Shown here one piece after another: positions 18,792 through 28,536 of a stretch of 64,000 nucleotides of DNA. This DNA is from Bacteroidetes bacterium GWF2_33_38 (GTDB lineage Bacteria > Bacteroidota > Bacteroidia > Bacteroidales > GWF2-33-38). The notes beneath the pieces are model-generated. The model saw nothing but the letters and a program-made list of their open reading frames with translations. It made no database searches and was not told the DNA's origin. Within the stretch, counting starts at the first letter, position 1, and each line of letters begins with the position of its first letter. The translations under genes were made by a program, and so were the position numbers. The stretch spans positions 25,173 to 89,172 of the forward strand of contig MEOF01000065.1 of NCBI GenBank assembly GCA_001769505.1. The letters are read 5' to 3'.

Positions 18792-21700
18792 ATCTCAAAG
18801 CCAACAATCAACACATCGTCAACTTGTTCGTGAACCATGCCAGCATCGTTGTGATACGACATCCAATCAACGAGCGTTTTATCTAATATTTCTTTTTGCT
18901 CAGTCATGGTTTTATTCGATGATTTCAGTAATAATTCTTTCAAGTTGTGATACTTAAATTTTTTACCTTTTTCTCCGCCAAATTGGTCAGCAAAACCATC
19001 GGAGAACGCATAAAATCGATCTCCTGATTCTACATTTATGATGTGATTTGTAAATTCTGCATTTTCTGAATAATGGATGCCAATTGGCATTTTATCTCCT
19101 TTGATTTCGTGGAGCTGAAAGTTAAAAGTAGAAAGTTCATCAAGTTTAGTATTTTCTTCATTTTTAACTTTTCTCTTTTCTTTTTTCACTATGTAAATAG
19201 GGTTGTTTGCTCCTGCAAAATGAATCACTTTTTGTTCTTTATCATAAACGCACAAAGCTATATCCATTCCATCTTTCGATGAGCCTGAAGCATCGGTTTG
19301 GTGAAGCGATTTTATAACCAGATTTCTTAAATCGTTGAGCAAATTGGCAGCATTGCTAATACTGTTGTTTGAAACAATTTCGGTTAAAAATGCAATTCCA
19401 AGCATGCTCATAAAACCTCCGGGCACACCATGTCCGGTACAATCTACAGCGGCAACAATGGTTTTGTTATCTTTTTCAAAAAACCAATAAAAATCACCAC
19501 TTACGATGTCTTTAGGTTTAAATAATATAAAATTGTCGGAATAAACTTTTGAAATAATACTCACTGGTGGCAAAATTGCTTGTTGAATCAAACTTGCATA
19601 ATTGATGCTGTCAACAATTTCTTGTTTTTGTTCAACAATCATATCTCGTTGAGCTTCAATCTCATCTCGCTGAGCTTCGATTTCTTCATTTTGTTGTAAA
19701 ATCGACTCATTTTGACGTAAAACTTGATCTCGTTGTGCTTCAATTTCGTCTCGTTGAGCAGAGATTTCTTCTTTTTGTTGCATTATTTCCTCGTTGCGTT
19801 GACGAAGTTCTTTGGTTCTTTGTGTAACGATGGATTCTAGTTTCAAGTTTGCCACTCTAAGTCTATACGAATTTAATCGCATTGCAACATAAAGTGTTAA
19901 GCTAAAACCAATAATATAAAGAGCATAAGCCCAATATGTTCGATACCATGGCGGAAGAATCGTAAATTTATACTCGGCAATTTTACTTTCGTTGCCATAC
20001 ACGTCAAGACCTTTTACTTTAAAAATATACTCCCCTTCAGGAAGGTTTGTGAATTCTTTTTTGTTTTCATACGTCCAATCTGACCACTCGCTGTCGTATC
20101 CATATAAATAGAACTTAAACATATTGAGTTCTTCGTTGTTGAACGATGCTAACGCAAAATCGAAAATAAATGCATTGTGATAATACTCAAATTCGTTTAT
20201 CAATTTTAGTGGCTGTGCATATGAAACATACATGCTATCGTCGTAATATGCTCCATAAAAGATGGTATCTTTCAACGCTGAAATGCTTGTTATTATAGCA
20301 AATAAACTATCTTGTGCTACGGTTTTTTTAGTTTCGTCGTAGTGAAAAATTCCATCGGTTCCTCCAATCCAGCAAGCATTTTCTGTCGAAAATATTCTGT
20401 AAATATCATTAACATTCATTTTTCTAAAAGGATAATCGAACCAGATTGCAGAATCTGATGTTTGGTAAGAGTATCCTACCGTTTTCCCTTGTAATGCCCA
20501 AAGTCTTTGTTGTTTGTCAAATGAAATTACATAAGTATTTTTTTGACCATTATGAAGAGTGTTTGCAAAATCAGTGGCAGGAATAAAACAATCGGTTTTA
20601 TTATCGTATTTTTTTAAGCCCTTTCTTGTTCCGACAATAATTTCTCCATTTATATTTGTTATTTCAGTTATCCCTGTCGGAATTCCTTTTGTTGAGTCGT
20701 AATAAGCTAAAGTTGCCTCAAAAGTTTTAGAATTAATAATTTCAAATCGCATGATTCCGCTATTTACGGTACTTGTCCAAATTGTATTTGAATCTTGTTC
20801 AGCAATGTAATACACATCTTCAATTCCGCCTTCATAAATTTTATGCCAATTCCATTTTCCATTTTCTTTTACAATTGCATAAAGTAAGCCAGAGCCACCT
20901 ACAAATGCCGTGTTTTTATGAAAAACTGAAGCTTCAACACACATTTCATTTTTGTTATAAAAAACATGATTTTTTTTATCCCCATCCCAAGAGTAAACGC
21001 CTCCGGCTCCAACAACTAATATTTCATTATTTACTTTTGTCATTCCATAATACTGTTCGTTAAAACCCGTAACAAGTTCAAATTTTGCAGGTTCGAAAGA
21101 CATATTTTTAAATTCAGCATTTTTAAAACGATAAACACCCCCGATTACTGCGGCATAAAGTACAGAATCGATTAATTCAATGTCTTGGACAATTCCGGCT
21201 AATCCGGTTCTTTTATCGAATTGAGTTAAGGGACTGGAAAAATCAACTCTGCTCAATCCATTACCCAGCATACTCCAAACGCCTCCTTGTTGGTCTTCAA
21301 ACAATGCATACACATTGTTTCCAAGCAAGCCCGACTGCTCACTTACAACATTTTTAATATTCCCTTTTTTATCAATTAAAATAATGCCTCCCGCAAGAGT
21401 TGCAAAAGCATATGTGCTATCTTTAAGCATAATCCCCTTGTAAAACTGTAAATCTCGTAATAGTGATTCTGCTTGGGTTTCAAAATGCTGAGCTGGATTT
21501 TTGTGATCAAATAAAAAGCAACCACGTTCTCGAGTTACAAAGAGCAAATGATTATTATCATATGGAAATATGCCACGTAAATCGCCAAACGAATTTCCTT
21601 TAGGTGGAAGATTTAAGGTGTCGTTATCTTCAATTAGAAGCCCTAGGTCGAAGTCTTGAACAAAAAATTGGTTGTCAACCATAAATGCAGTAAAAAAACT

Positions 21701-22192
21701 TGATTTGGGATAATAAACCCTAACCGTTTTATTTTTGATCCGAATTATTTTCTCAGGGGTAACAAAATAAATACCATTGGAACTTGTATATACATGCCAA
21801 ACATAGGTAAATCCTTTGTGTTTTTCGGGTATTAAATAAGTAAGGTCGTAAAAACGAGTTAGTCCCATCGAATCAGCTGCAATATATCCAATTTCGTTTT
21901 CGCCTCCAACATAAATTCGTCCTTTATTATCTTTTCCCAGCGACAAAATAGTCGAACCATTATCGGTATAAAAACGTCGCCATGTTTTCCCGTTGTATTC
22001 TAAAATTCCTTTCCCATTTCCAAAATACATGACTCCGCGATTATCTTGCTCCGCAGTCCAATTTTGTGAGTAACCTTTATATTTTTCGGGCGGATAATTC
22101 TGAATAAAGGGAATTCCTTGTTGTTGTGCTTCTGCAACAATAGAAAAAAGGGAAAATATAATAAATATGACTTCTATGCGAATTCTCATCAT
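18788..22192 (-). CDS. Sensor with beta-propeller, Y_Y_Y domain and SpoIIE-type phosphatase
   Basis: The 1134-residue membrane protein has a signal peptide and a large periplasmic propeller of two-component-regulator repeats (about residues 40-690; for example DNKGRIYVGG, GVWSMLGNGLSRVD). A Y_Y_Y domain (WSDWTYENKKEFTNLPEGEY), one transmembrane helix (about 770-790) and a coiled coil of QRDEIEAQ-type repeats (about 800-870) follow. The C-terminal SpoIIE/PP2C serine phosphatase has VSGDFYWFFE, AAVDCTGHGVPGGFMSMLG, SKDGMDIAL and YAFSDGFADQFGG, so metal-binding Asp residues are present. It should sense an extracytoplasmic signal and dephosphorylate a SiaC/SpoIIAA-type protein. It lies 30 bases downstream of the C5-epimerase-like gene. 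Confidence 0.9.
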   Translation of the reverse strand: MMRIRIEVIFIIFSLFSIVAEAQQQGIPFIQNYPPEKYKGYSQNWTAEQDNRGVMYFGNGKGILEYNGKTWRRFYTDNGSTILSLGKDNKGRIYVGGENEIGYIAADSMGLTRFYDLTYLIPEKHKGFTYVWHVYTSSNGIYFVTPEKIIRIKNKTVRVYYPKSSFFTAFMVDNQFFVQDFDLGLLIEDNDTLNLPPKGNSFGDLRGIFPYDNNHLLFVTRERGCFLFDHKNPAQHFETQAESLLRDLQFYKGIMLKDSTYAFATLAGGIILIDKKGNIKNVVSEQSGLLGNNVYALFEDQQGGVWSMLGNGLSRVDFSSPLTQFDKRTGLAGIVQDIELIDSVLYAAVIGGVYRFKNAEFKNMSFEPAKFELVTGFNEQYYGMTKVNNEILVVGAGGVYSWDGDKKNHVFYNKNEMCVEASVFHKNTAFVGGSGLLYAIVKENGKWNWHKIYEGGIEDVYYIAEQDSNTIWTSTVNSGIMRFEIINSKTFEATLAYYDSTKGIPTGITEITNINGEIIVGTRKGLKKYDNKTDCFIPATDFANTLHNGQKNTYVISFDKQQRLWALQGKTVGYSYQTSDSAIWFDYPFRKMNVNDIYRIFSTENACWIGGTDGIFHYDETKKTVAQDSLFAIITSISALKDTIFYGAYYDDSMYVSYAQPLKLINEFEYYHNAFIFDFALASFNNEELNMFKFYLYGYDSEWSDWTYENKKEFTNLPEGEYIFKVKGLDVYGNESKIAEYKFTILPPWYRTYWAYALYIIGFSLTLYVAMRLNSYRLRVANLKLESIVTQRTKELRQRNEEIMQQKEEISAQRDEIEAQRDQVLRQNESILQQNEEIEAQRDEIEAQRDMIVEQKQEIVDSINYASLIQQAILPPVSIISKVYSDNFILFKPKDIVSGDFYWFFEKDNKTIVAAVDCTGHGVPGGFMSMLGIAFLTEIVSNNSISNAANLLNDLRNLVIKSLHQTDASGSSKDGMDIALCVYDKEQKVIHFAGANNPIYIVKKEKRKVKNEENTKLDELSTFNFQLHEIKGDKMPIGIHYSENAEFTNHIINVESGDRFYAFSDGFADQFGGEKGKKFKYHNLKELLLKSSNKTMTEQKEILDKTLVDWMSYHNDAGMVHEQVDDVLIVGFEI

Positions 22193-22222
22193 TACATAAA
22201 GGTAATTGTTTTTTTATAGAAT

Positions 22223-23221
22223 TTAAAAACGTTTCGTCAACGAAATCAGCAAATATATGATTGTGAAAATGATTATAAAAATTAATATAGCTGATTTACT
22301 GGGATTTGAGATTGTTTTAAATAGATAATTTTCGGGCGAAATACTAGACCATTTGTTGTAATAGTTTAAAAATGTTTTTTCATGGGTAATTTTGTAGAAT
22401 TCTTTTAAAAAATCTACATGAATTTGGTGATAATATTCATCGGCAACCTTCCCCTTTAAATCATAAAATGAACGTTCATTTACATTGTCGTATATTGGAA
22501 TATTTGATTTTAATGAATTAATTCCCTTATTAAAAAATTCTAAGGCACACTCGTTTTTTGTATGCTGATAATTGTAATACAGACCATGTAAAGCGTACAT
22601 CATCCCATTTAATACGTGGGGCTTTGAACTATTCTTGCATGAGTATTCTTCGTACCACCATTTGTTTATCGATTCTTTATATGTGATTCCTCCGCTATCA
22701 ACTTCCAATAAAAAGGAATTCAATATTGAATCGATTTTTTGAAGGTAAACAGAGTCTCTGAAAATTTGAAATGCTTGGGTAAATGTTTTTATGGCAAGTC
22801 CTTGAGCCATTGCCGACCTCCACGGTGCTTTTGTATGGTAAACCCAATCAAAATTATATTCGTAAAATAAGCAGGAATCTTTTCTGATACCATTTTTGAG
22901 GAGCCAATTTACGCAGTTGGTAAATTTTGTTTTGTTTTCATTTTTTTCAATATCGTTGAAATATTTATCGGCAGCAAAGCAAATCGAAGTTGGGTTCCGC
23001 TGAACGCCAATGTGTTTTCCGGTAATCGAAAAGTAATTAATGAACGGAACTCCTAACGAGTCATTAAATTCTTTAAATCGAAGCGTGTCGCAATTGCAAA
23101 TTTTTTCTCGGTAAAAATGCCGAATGCTTTTCTCTGTAGTATCTCCAACGAAATGTAGCAATATAAAAGTTGCGATGATTGATATGAGAATTTTTACAAG
23201 AATTGTTTTCTTTTTCGACAT
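22223..23221 (-). CDS. D-glucuronyl C5-epimerase-like membrane protein
   Basis: The 332 residues have transmembrane helices near both ends (about 9-24 and 305-325). Between them the sequence resembles the C-terminal domain of heparan-sulfate glucuronyl C5-epimerase: WRSAMAQGLAIKTFTQAF (about 134-151), WWYEEYSCKN, HVLNGMMYALHGLYYNY and YHQIHVDFLKEFY. In animals that domain epimerises glucuronate to iduronate in a polymer; bacterial homologs are mostly uncharacterised. The hydrophobic C-terminus is an unusual addition and suggests the enzyme is held at the inner membrane. It is probably co-transcribed with the SpoIIE sensor downstream. Confidence 0.75.
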   Translation of the reverse strand: MSKKKTILVKILISIIATFILLHFVGDTTEKSIRHFYREKICNCDTLRFKEFNDSLGVPFINYFSITGKHIGVQRNPTSICFAADKYFNDIEKNENKTKFTNCVNWLLKNGIRKDSCLFYEYNFDWVYHTKAPWRSAMAQGLAIKTFTQAFQIFRDSVYLQKIDSILNSFLLEVDSGGITYKESINKWWYEEYSCKNSSKPHVLNGMMYALHGLYYNYQHTKNECALEFFNKGINSLKSNIPIYDNVNERSFYDLKGKVADEYYHQIHVDFLKEFYKITHEKTFLNYYNKWSSISPENYLFKTISNPSKSAILIFIIIFTIIYLLISLTKRF

Positions 23222-23265
23222 AGTTGAATTATTCTAGTACGCCAAGTTCGTTAATTGACTTTTCA

Positions 23266-23297
23266 TTTGCAAATACTTCCGCCATTATTTACTTTTG
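23266..23297 (+). promoter_or_regulatory. Promoter of the SDR oxidoreductase gene
   Basis: TTTG (23266-23269), 20 bases, TACTTTTG (23290-23297), an exact consensus match ending 19 bases before the start codon at 23317. Confidence 0.68.
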
Positions 23298-23316
23298 ATT
23301 TTTAAAATGATAAAAA

Positions 23317-24075
23317 ATGAACAAAATTGCATTAATAACTGGAGCAACATCGGGAATAGGAAAAGCAACTGCATTTAAATTGGCTGAAATCGGCTATAGC
23401 GTTATAATTACAGGTAGAAGAACCGAGCGATTGATGGAGTTGGAGCATAAAATAAAAACGGAATATAAGGTAATGGCTCTTTCGCTAAACTTTGATATTA
23501 GTAAACGAATTGAAGTCGAAAAAGCATTTGAAAAATTACCTAATGAATGGAAAAATATTGATGTTTTGGTTAATAATGCTGGTCTGGCAGCAGGATTAGG
23601 TCCGCTTCAAACAGGAAGCATTGATGATTGGGAGCGAATGATTGATACAAACTTAAAAGGATTGCTATACATAACGAGAAAAGTTTCCCCGATTATGGTT
23701 TCACGTAAGTCAGGACACATCATAAACATTGGCTCTATTGCAGGAAAAGAAGTGTATGCCAACGGAAATGTATATTGTGGAACCAAACATGCTGTTGATG
23801 CTCTTTCAAAAGCAATGCGAATCGATATGTTACAATATGGAGTTAAGGTTACAGCCATTCATCCGGGTATGGTTGAAACAGAATTTTCGATTGTTCGCTT
23901 TGCAGGAGATAAATCTGCCGCTGATAAAGTTTACGAAGGATTAACTCCTCTTTATGCTAACGATATTGCCGACGCAGTTGTATTTTCGGTAACACGTCCG
24001 CCACATGTGAATATTAACGATATGATAATAACGCCAACCATTCAAGCAAATACGGTTCATACAATTAGAAAATAG
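23317..24075 (+). CDS. Short-chain dehydrogenase/reductase, YdfG-like
   Basis: The 252-residue cytosolic NAD(P)-dependent oxidoreductase has the glycine-rich TGATSGIG (residues 8-15), NNAGLAAG, and the catalytic Ser140 (NIGSIAG), Tyr153 and Lys157 (YCGTK). The GRR after beta-strand 2 suggests an NADP preference. The closest type by eye is YdfG, which oxidises L-allo-threonine and serine or reduces malonic semialdehyde; exact substrate is uncertain. An Ldh-family gene follows after 32 bases. Confidence 0.9.
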   Translation: MNKIALITGATSGIGKATAFKLAEIGYSVIITGRRTERLMELEHKIKTEYKVMALSLNFDISKRIEVEKAFEKLPNEWKNIDVLVNNAGLAAGLGPLQTGSIDDWERMIDTNLKGLLYITRKVSPIMVSRKSGHIINIGSIAGKEVYANGNVYCGTKHAVDALSKAMRIDMLQYGVKVTAIHPGMVETEFSIVRFAGDKSAADKVYEGLTPLYANDIADAVVFSVTRPPHVNINDMIITPTIQANTVHTIRK

Positions 24076-24107
24076 TTTTTTTCCTTGAATTTTAAATTGA
24101 AACAAAA

Positions 24108-25178
24108 ATGTACGAAGTAGAAAAAGTATCGAAATTTATAATATCAGTTTTTGAAAAAATTGGTTGTTCAAGCAATGATGCAAATGTAGTAGCAGAAGTT
24201 TTGTTAGCTGCTGAACTCAGAGGAATTCCTTCGCACGGACTCATCAGAATTATGGATTACGTGGGAATGTGGGAAAAAAACAGAATAAATCTTAATCCTT
24301 CGGTGAAAATTATTCACGAAACACCAAGCACAGCCGTAGTTGATGGCGATAATTGTTATGGAATGATTGCCGGAAAGAAATCAATGCAAATTGCCATCGA
24401 AAAGGCAAAAAATGTCGGGACTGGATGGGTTGCAACCAATAATTCGAATCATTTTGGAATAGCTGGATTTTATTCGCTAATGGCAACTGAAGAGGATATG
24501 ATTGGAATCGCTATGACTAATGCAAATCCATTAATTGCTCCTACGTTTTCAACCTCTCGATTGCTTGGAACAAATCCGATTGCGGTGGCAATTCCAACCA
24601 AAAACCAGCCTACGTTTATTGCCGATTTTGCTACAACCCCAATCGCTCGAGGAAAGCTAGCTTTAATGGAGAAAAAAGGTGAAAAAGCTCCGCTTGGATT
24701 CGTACAAGACAAATATGGAAATCCATCAACTGACCCTGCGATTATAACTCAAGGCGGAGCTATTCTTCCACTGGGTGGTGATTATGAGCATAGCAGTCAC
24801 AAAGGTTATTGTATGGCAGCAATTGTTGATATTTTTTCGGCAGTTTTTTCGGGAGCCAATTTTGGTCCATTTGTCCCGCCTCAGGTTCCGTATTTACCAC
24901 TATTAGATAAATCAGTAGGTAAAGGCTTAGGTCATTTTTTTGGTGCGATGCGAATTGACGCTTTTCAAAAAGCCGACGAATTTAAAGCGAAAATGGACGA
25001 ATGGATTGAAACCTTCAGAAATGCTGAAAGTATAAAGGGAATGCCGAAAGTTGTTATTCCAGGGGATCCAGAGCGTGAAAGTGAAATAAAAGTTAGAAAA
25101 GAGGGAATAAAGGTTAACGATAAAGTTTTAGCTGAATTAAAAACATTGTCGGAAAAATATGAGATAAGTATGTTTTGA
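24108..25178 (+). CDS. Malate/L-lactate/sulfolactate dehydrogenase family oxidoreductase
   Basis: The 356-residue protein belongs to the type 2 malate/L-lactate dehydrogenase family, which has its own NAD(P) fold and not a Rossmann fold. Motifs seen: RGIPSHGLIRI near residue 42, NSNHFGIAGFYSL near residue 108, and ATTPIARGK near residue 169. Members reduce or oxidise 2-hydroxy acids such as malate, lactate, ureidoglycolate or sulfolactate, and sequence alone does not tell which. It is probably co-transcribed with the SDR gene. Confidence 0.88.
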   Translation: MYEVEKVSKFIISVFEKIGCSSNDANVVAEVLLAAELRGIPSHGLIRIMDYVGMWEKNRINLNPSVKIIHETPSTAVVDGDNCYGMIAGKKSMQIAIEKAKNVGTGWVATNNSNHFGIAGFYSLMATEEDMIGIAMTNANPLIAPTFSTSRLLGTNPIAVAIPTKNQPTFIADFATTPIARGKLALMEKKGEKAPLGFVQDKYGNPSTDPAIITQGGAILPLGGDYEHSSHKGYCMAAIVDIFSAVFSGANFGPFVPPQVPYLPLLDKSVGKGLGHFFGAMRIDAFQKADEFKAKMDEWIETFRNAESIKGMPKVVIPGDPERESEIKVRKEGIKVNDKVLAELKTLSEKYEISMF

Positions 25179-25335
25179 CAAGATAATATTCTTTTCACAT
25201 CATTTCGAAAATTGAAATTTTGAAGCAATTTCAAATAAAATCGAGTTTGTTTTAAATCAAAAAATAATCAACGAACTTAAATAATTTTAACGAAAAATAT
25301 GTAGGTTTGTTTAATGCTTTATTAAAATTGAAAAT

Positions 25336-26208
25336 ATGCAAAAATCAATGACCGGTTACGGTAAAAATATTTGTGAATTAGAAAACAAAAAAATCACCGT
25401 AGAAATTCGTACACTAAACAGCAAAGGCTTTGATTTAAACACTAGAATTCCGTCAATATACAAGGAAAAAGAAATTTGTTTACGAAACGAAATTTTGAAT
25501 AAACTTGAACGCGGAAAAATCGATTTTTCGATATATGTAGAGCATACAGGAACAGATAAGTGCAATATCATCAACAAGGAAGTGGTAAGCGATTATTTCA
25601 AACAGTTGAACACAATTGTTAATGAACACAAAATTCAAAATTCAGATATTTTATCCACCATTATGCGCTTGCCCGACACCTTAAAAACCGAAATCAAAGA
25701 ATTAGACGAAACCGAATGGGCTAAAATTTTGAAAACAATTCAAAAAACCATCGACGATACAAACAGATACAGAACTCAGGAAGGCGAAGTGCTACTAGCA
25801 GATATTATTAGCCGAATTAATTTGATACATAATCTTTTGGTAGAAATTGAACCTTTCGAAAAAGAACGAATAAACAAGATTAAAAAGAGAATCGAAAGTA
25901 ATTTGTTCGACGTGGTATCGAAAGAAAGCATCGATAATAATCGTTTGGAACAAGAACTTATTTTTTATATCGAAAAAATAGATATTACAGAAGAAAAAAC
26001 CCGATTAACAAATCATTGTAAATATTTTACCGAGACAGCCAAAAAAGAAAACGCAGCAGGGAAAAAACTAGGATTTATTTCGCAGGAGATTGGTCGCGAA
26101 ATAAATACAATTGGGTCTAAAGCAAACGATTACGATATTCAAAACCGAGTGGTTCAAATGAAGGACGAACTCGAAAAAATTAAAGAACAATTATTGAATA
26201 TACTATAA
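25336..26208 (+). CDS. YicC/YloC family endoribonuclease
   Basis: The 290-residue protein starts MQKSMTGYGK and ends IKEQLLNIL, both typical of the YicC family. The family motif FISQEIGREINTIGSKAND (about residues 252-270) is present. YicC-type proteins are reported to be endoribonucleases. The ATG of gmk lies one base after its stop, an arrangement known from many bacteria. A -7 match, TAGGTTTG at 25302-25309, lies upstream without a clear -33 element. Confidence 0.92.
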   Translation: MQKSMTGYGKNICELENKKITVEIRTLNSKGFDLNTRIPSIYKEKEICLRNEILNKLERGKIDFSIYVEHTGTDKCNIINKEVVSDYFKQLNTIVNEHKIQNSDILSTIMRLPDTLKTEIKELDETEWAKILKTIQKTIDDTNRYRTQEGEVLLADIISRINLIHNLLVEIEPFEKERINKIKKRIESNLFDVVSKESIDNNRLEQELIFYIEKIDITEEKTRLTNHCKYFTETAKKENAAGKKLGFISQEIGREINTIGSKANDYDIQNRVVQMKDELEKIKEQLLNIL

Positions 26209-26209
26209 T

Positions 26210-26779
26210 ATGAGCGGAAAACTTATTATTGTATCGGCTCCATCAGGTGCCGGAAAAACAACAATAGTTAAACATTTATTGCAAAAAAAGGAATACAAGC
26301 TCGAGTTCTCGATTTCTGCTGCAAGTCGAAAAAAGAGAGAACAAGAAATCGATGGAAAAGATTATTATTTTTTATCGGTTGATGAGTTTAAAAAGAAAAT
26401 TTCGGAGAGCGCCTTTATTGAGTGGGAAGAAGTGTACAAAGACCATTTTTACGGAACACTTAAAAGCGAAATTCAACGAATTACAGCAAAAGGAAGCAAT
26501 GTTTTGTTTGATGTTGATGTAAAAGGAGGCGTAAGTATTAAACGATTATTTCCCGAAAATTCTTTGTCAATTTTTGTTAAGCCACCATCTATCGAAGCAT
26601 TGGAACAACGTCTTATTAATCGGCATACAAATGATGCTACTGATATAAAAAAACGTGTTGATAAAGCGAAGGAAGAACTTACTTATATCAATAAATTCGA
26701 CAAAGTACTTTTAAACGATAAACTCGACGAAGCCCTTGTAAATGCTGAGTCGATGTTAAATGAATTTCTAATCGGATAA
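26210..26779 (+). CDS. gmk: Guanylate kinase
   Basis: Gmk phosphorylates GMP to GDP with ATP. The 189-residue protein has the P-loop APSGAGKTT (residues 9-17), SRKKREQEIDGKDYYFLS for GMP binding, FIEWEEVYKDHFYGT, and VLFDVDVKGG. The length is normal. It is the middle gene of yicC-gmk-nadD, with 1-base gaps on both sides, indicating one transcript. Confidence 0.96.
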   Translation: MSGKLIIVSAPSGAGKTTIVKHLLQKKEYKLEFSISAASRKKREQEIDGKDYYFLSVDEFKKKISESAFIEWEEVYKDHFYGTLKSEIQRITAKGSNVLFDVDVKGGVSIKRLFPENSLSIFVKPPSIEALEQRLINRHTNDATDIKKRVDKAKEELTYINKFDKVLLNDKLDEALVNAESMLNEFLIG

Positions 26780-26780
26780 C

Positions 26781-27359
26781 ATGCAAGTAGGATTGTTTTT
26801 CGGGTCGTTTAATCCAATTCATATTGGTCACATGGTTATTGCAAACTATATGATTGAGTTTACCGAAATACAACAATTATGGTTTGTTGTTAGTCCTCAA
26901 AGTCCGTTTAAACAAAAAGCTTCGCTACTCGACGGTTATCAGCGAATAGAACTTATAAACAGAGCAATAGGAAACGATTACACCCGGTTTAAAGTTTCTG
27001 ATATTGAGTTTAATCTTCCTATTCCTTCGTACACAATAAATACACTTACATATTTATCGGAAAAATATCCGCATCACACATTTTCGATTATAATGGGAGA
27101 AGACAACCTTCAGCATTTTAAAAAGTGGAAAAATTGGGAGCAAATCATCGAAAAATACGAAATTTATGTTTATCGTCGCTTAAATTCAATATCAAGCGAT
27201 TTGATTGAAAACGATAAAATTAAAATTGTTTCGGCTCCGATTATCGAAATTTCTTCATCATTTATTAGAAAAGCGATACACGAAAAGAAAGACCTTCGAT
27301 ATTTTTTACCCGAAAAGGTGTATTCATACATCGACGAAATGAATTATTATAAGAAATAA
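26781..27359 (+). CDS. nadD: Nicotinate-nucleotide adenylyltransferase
   Basis: NadD adenylylates nicotinate mononucleotide in NAD synthesis. The 192-residue protein begins GLFFGSFNPIHIGH, the GxFxPxHxGH ATP-binding motif, and has IMGEDNL and the late ISSSFIRKAI motif, which corresponds to ISSTxIR. It is the last gene of the yicC-gmk-nadD transcript. A 6-bp hairpin (27457-27478) between it and the convergent pit gene lacks a good T run. Confidence 0.95.
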   Translation: MQVGLFFGSFNPIHIGHMVIANYMIEFTEIQQLWFVVSPQSPFKQKASLLDGYQRIELINRAIGNDYTRFKVSDIEFNLPIPSYTINTLTYLSEKYPHHTFSIIMGEDNLQHFKKWKNWEQIIEKYEIYVYRRLNSISSDLIENDKIKIVSAPIIEISSSFIRKAIHEKKDLRYFLPEKVYSYIDEMNYYKK

Positions 27360-27483
27360 TAAGAACGAACCCAATATGTCTATAATTGCATCATTGCCTT
27401 TTATCGTTTACCTAGTAATAATTTAAAAACTTTCTAACCGTCATTTTTGTCGCATAGTCTTCTAATAAATTTGAAGACCTTCC

Positions 27484-28533
27484 TTAACTATGTAAAAAAC
27501 TAACGGCATAATAAATAATTGCAGCGACTGCTGCTGAAATAGGAATAGTCAGAATCCAAGCCCACATTAAATTTACCGTAACGCCCCAACGCACACTTCC
27601 AGTACCTTTGGTAACACCAACGCCAATTATCGAACCTGTGATTGTGTGAGTAGTTGAAACTGGAATTTTCAAAAACTCGGTCAAATATAAAGTAATTGCA
27701 CCGCCAGTTTCTGCGGCGACACCTTCTAGAGGTGTTATTTTTGTGATTTTTGTTCCCATCGTTTTAACGATTCTCCAACCGCCCGACATTGTTCCCAAAG
27801 CAATAGCCGTGTAGCAAGCCAATGGAACCCAAGTAGGAACTGATAAATGCTTTTTGCCTTCAACCACCGTCATCGATACTCTAAGCCATTCAGGAACATC
27901 CTCCATATTTAAACCACTTGTATTCAAATATACCAATACTGCTGCTCCAATAATACCCATTACTTTTTGTGCGTCGTTACCTCCGTGTCCAATGCTAAAT
28001 AATGCCGAAGAAACCAGCTGCCCTTTTCGAAACCATTTTTCAGCTTTATGAGGGTTTGTTCTCTTCATAGTCCAAAGAATAATCAACGTTATGCTATATG
28101 ATATGAGCATACCAATCATAGGAGCTAAAAGAATAAAAGCGGCGATTTTAGCAATGATTTGAAAATTAACCACACTAAGACCTCCATGTGCGATTGCTGC
28201 TCCAGCAAATCCCCCTATCAGCGTGTGTGATGAACTAGATGGAATACCGAAATACCAAGTCAATAAATTCCAAAGAATTGCAGCAATTAAACCTGAAAAA
28301 ACGACCCATAAATTAATCATATCCGAATCTACGGTCTTTGAAATGGTATCGGCAATATTCAAATCAAAAATCAGATATGCAACAAAGTTAAAAAAAGCTG
28401 CCCAAAGTACAGCTACAAAAGGCGATAAAACCTTTGTAGATACAATGGTAGCAATAGAGTTTGCGGCATCGTGAAATCCGTTTATAAAGTCGAACGCCAG
28501 AGCTAAAACTATTATCGTTATAAGTAAAGTCAT
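27484..28533 (-). CDS. Inorganic phosphate transporter, PiT family
   Basis: This 349-residue inner-membrane carrier imports phosphate with a cation. The two PiT signature segments are present: GFHDAANSIATIVSTKVLSP (about residues 19-38) and FSIGHGGNDAQKVMGIIGA (about residues 174-192). PSSSSHTLIGG and the paired late repeat VSTTHTITGSIIGVG are also seen. About eight to ten hydrophobic helices can be read. It is 3 bases downstream of the DUF47 gene, the usual regulator/accessory pairing. Confidence 0.95.
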   Translation of the reverse strand: MTLLITIIVLALAFDFINGFHDAANSIATIVSTKVLSPFVAVLWAAFFNFVAYLIFDLNIADTISKTVDSDMINLWVVFSGLIAAILWNLLTWYFGIPSSSSHTLIGGFAGAAIAHGGLSVVNFQIIAKIAAFILLAPMIGMLISYSITLIILWTMKRTNPHKAEKWFRKGQLVSSALFSIGHGGNDAQKVMGIIGAAVLVYLNTSGLNMEDVPEWLRVSMTVVEGKKHLSVPTWVPLACYTAIALGTMSGGWRIVKTMGTKITKITPLEGVAAETGGAITLYLTEFLKIPVSTTHTITGSIIGVGVTKGTGSVRWGVTVNLMWAWILTIPISAAVAAIIYYAVSFLHS

Positions 28534-28536
28534 AAA

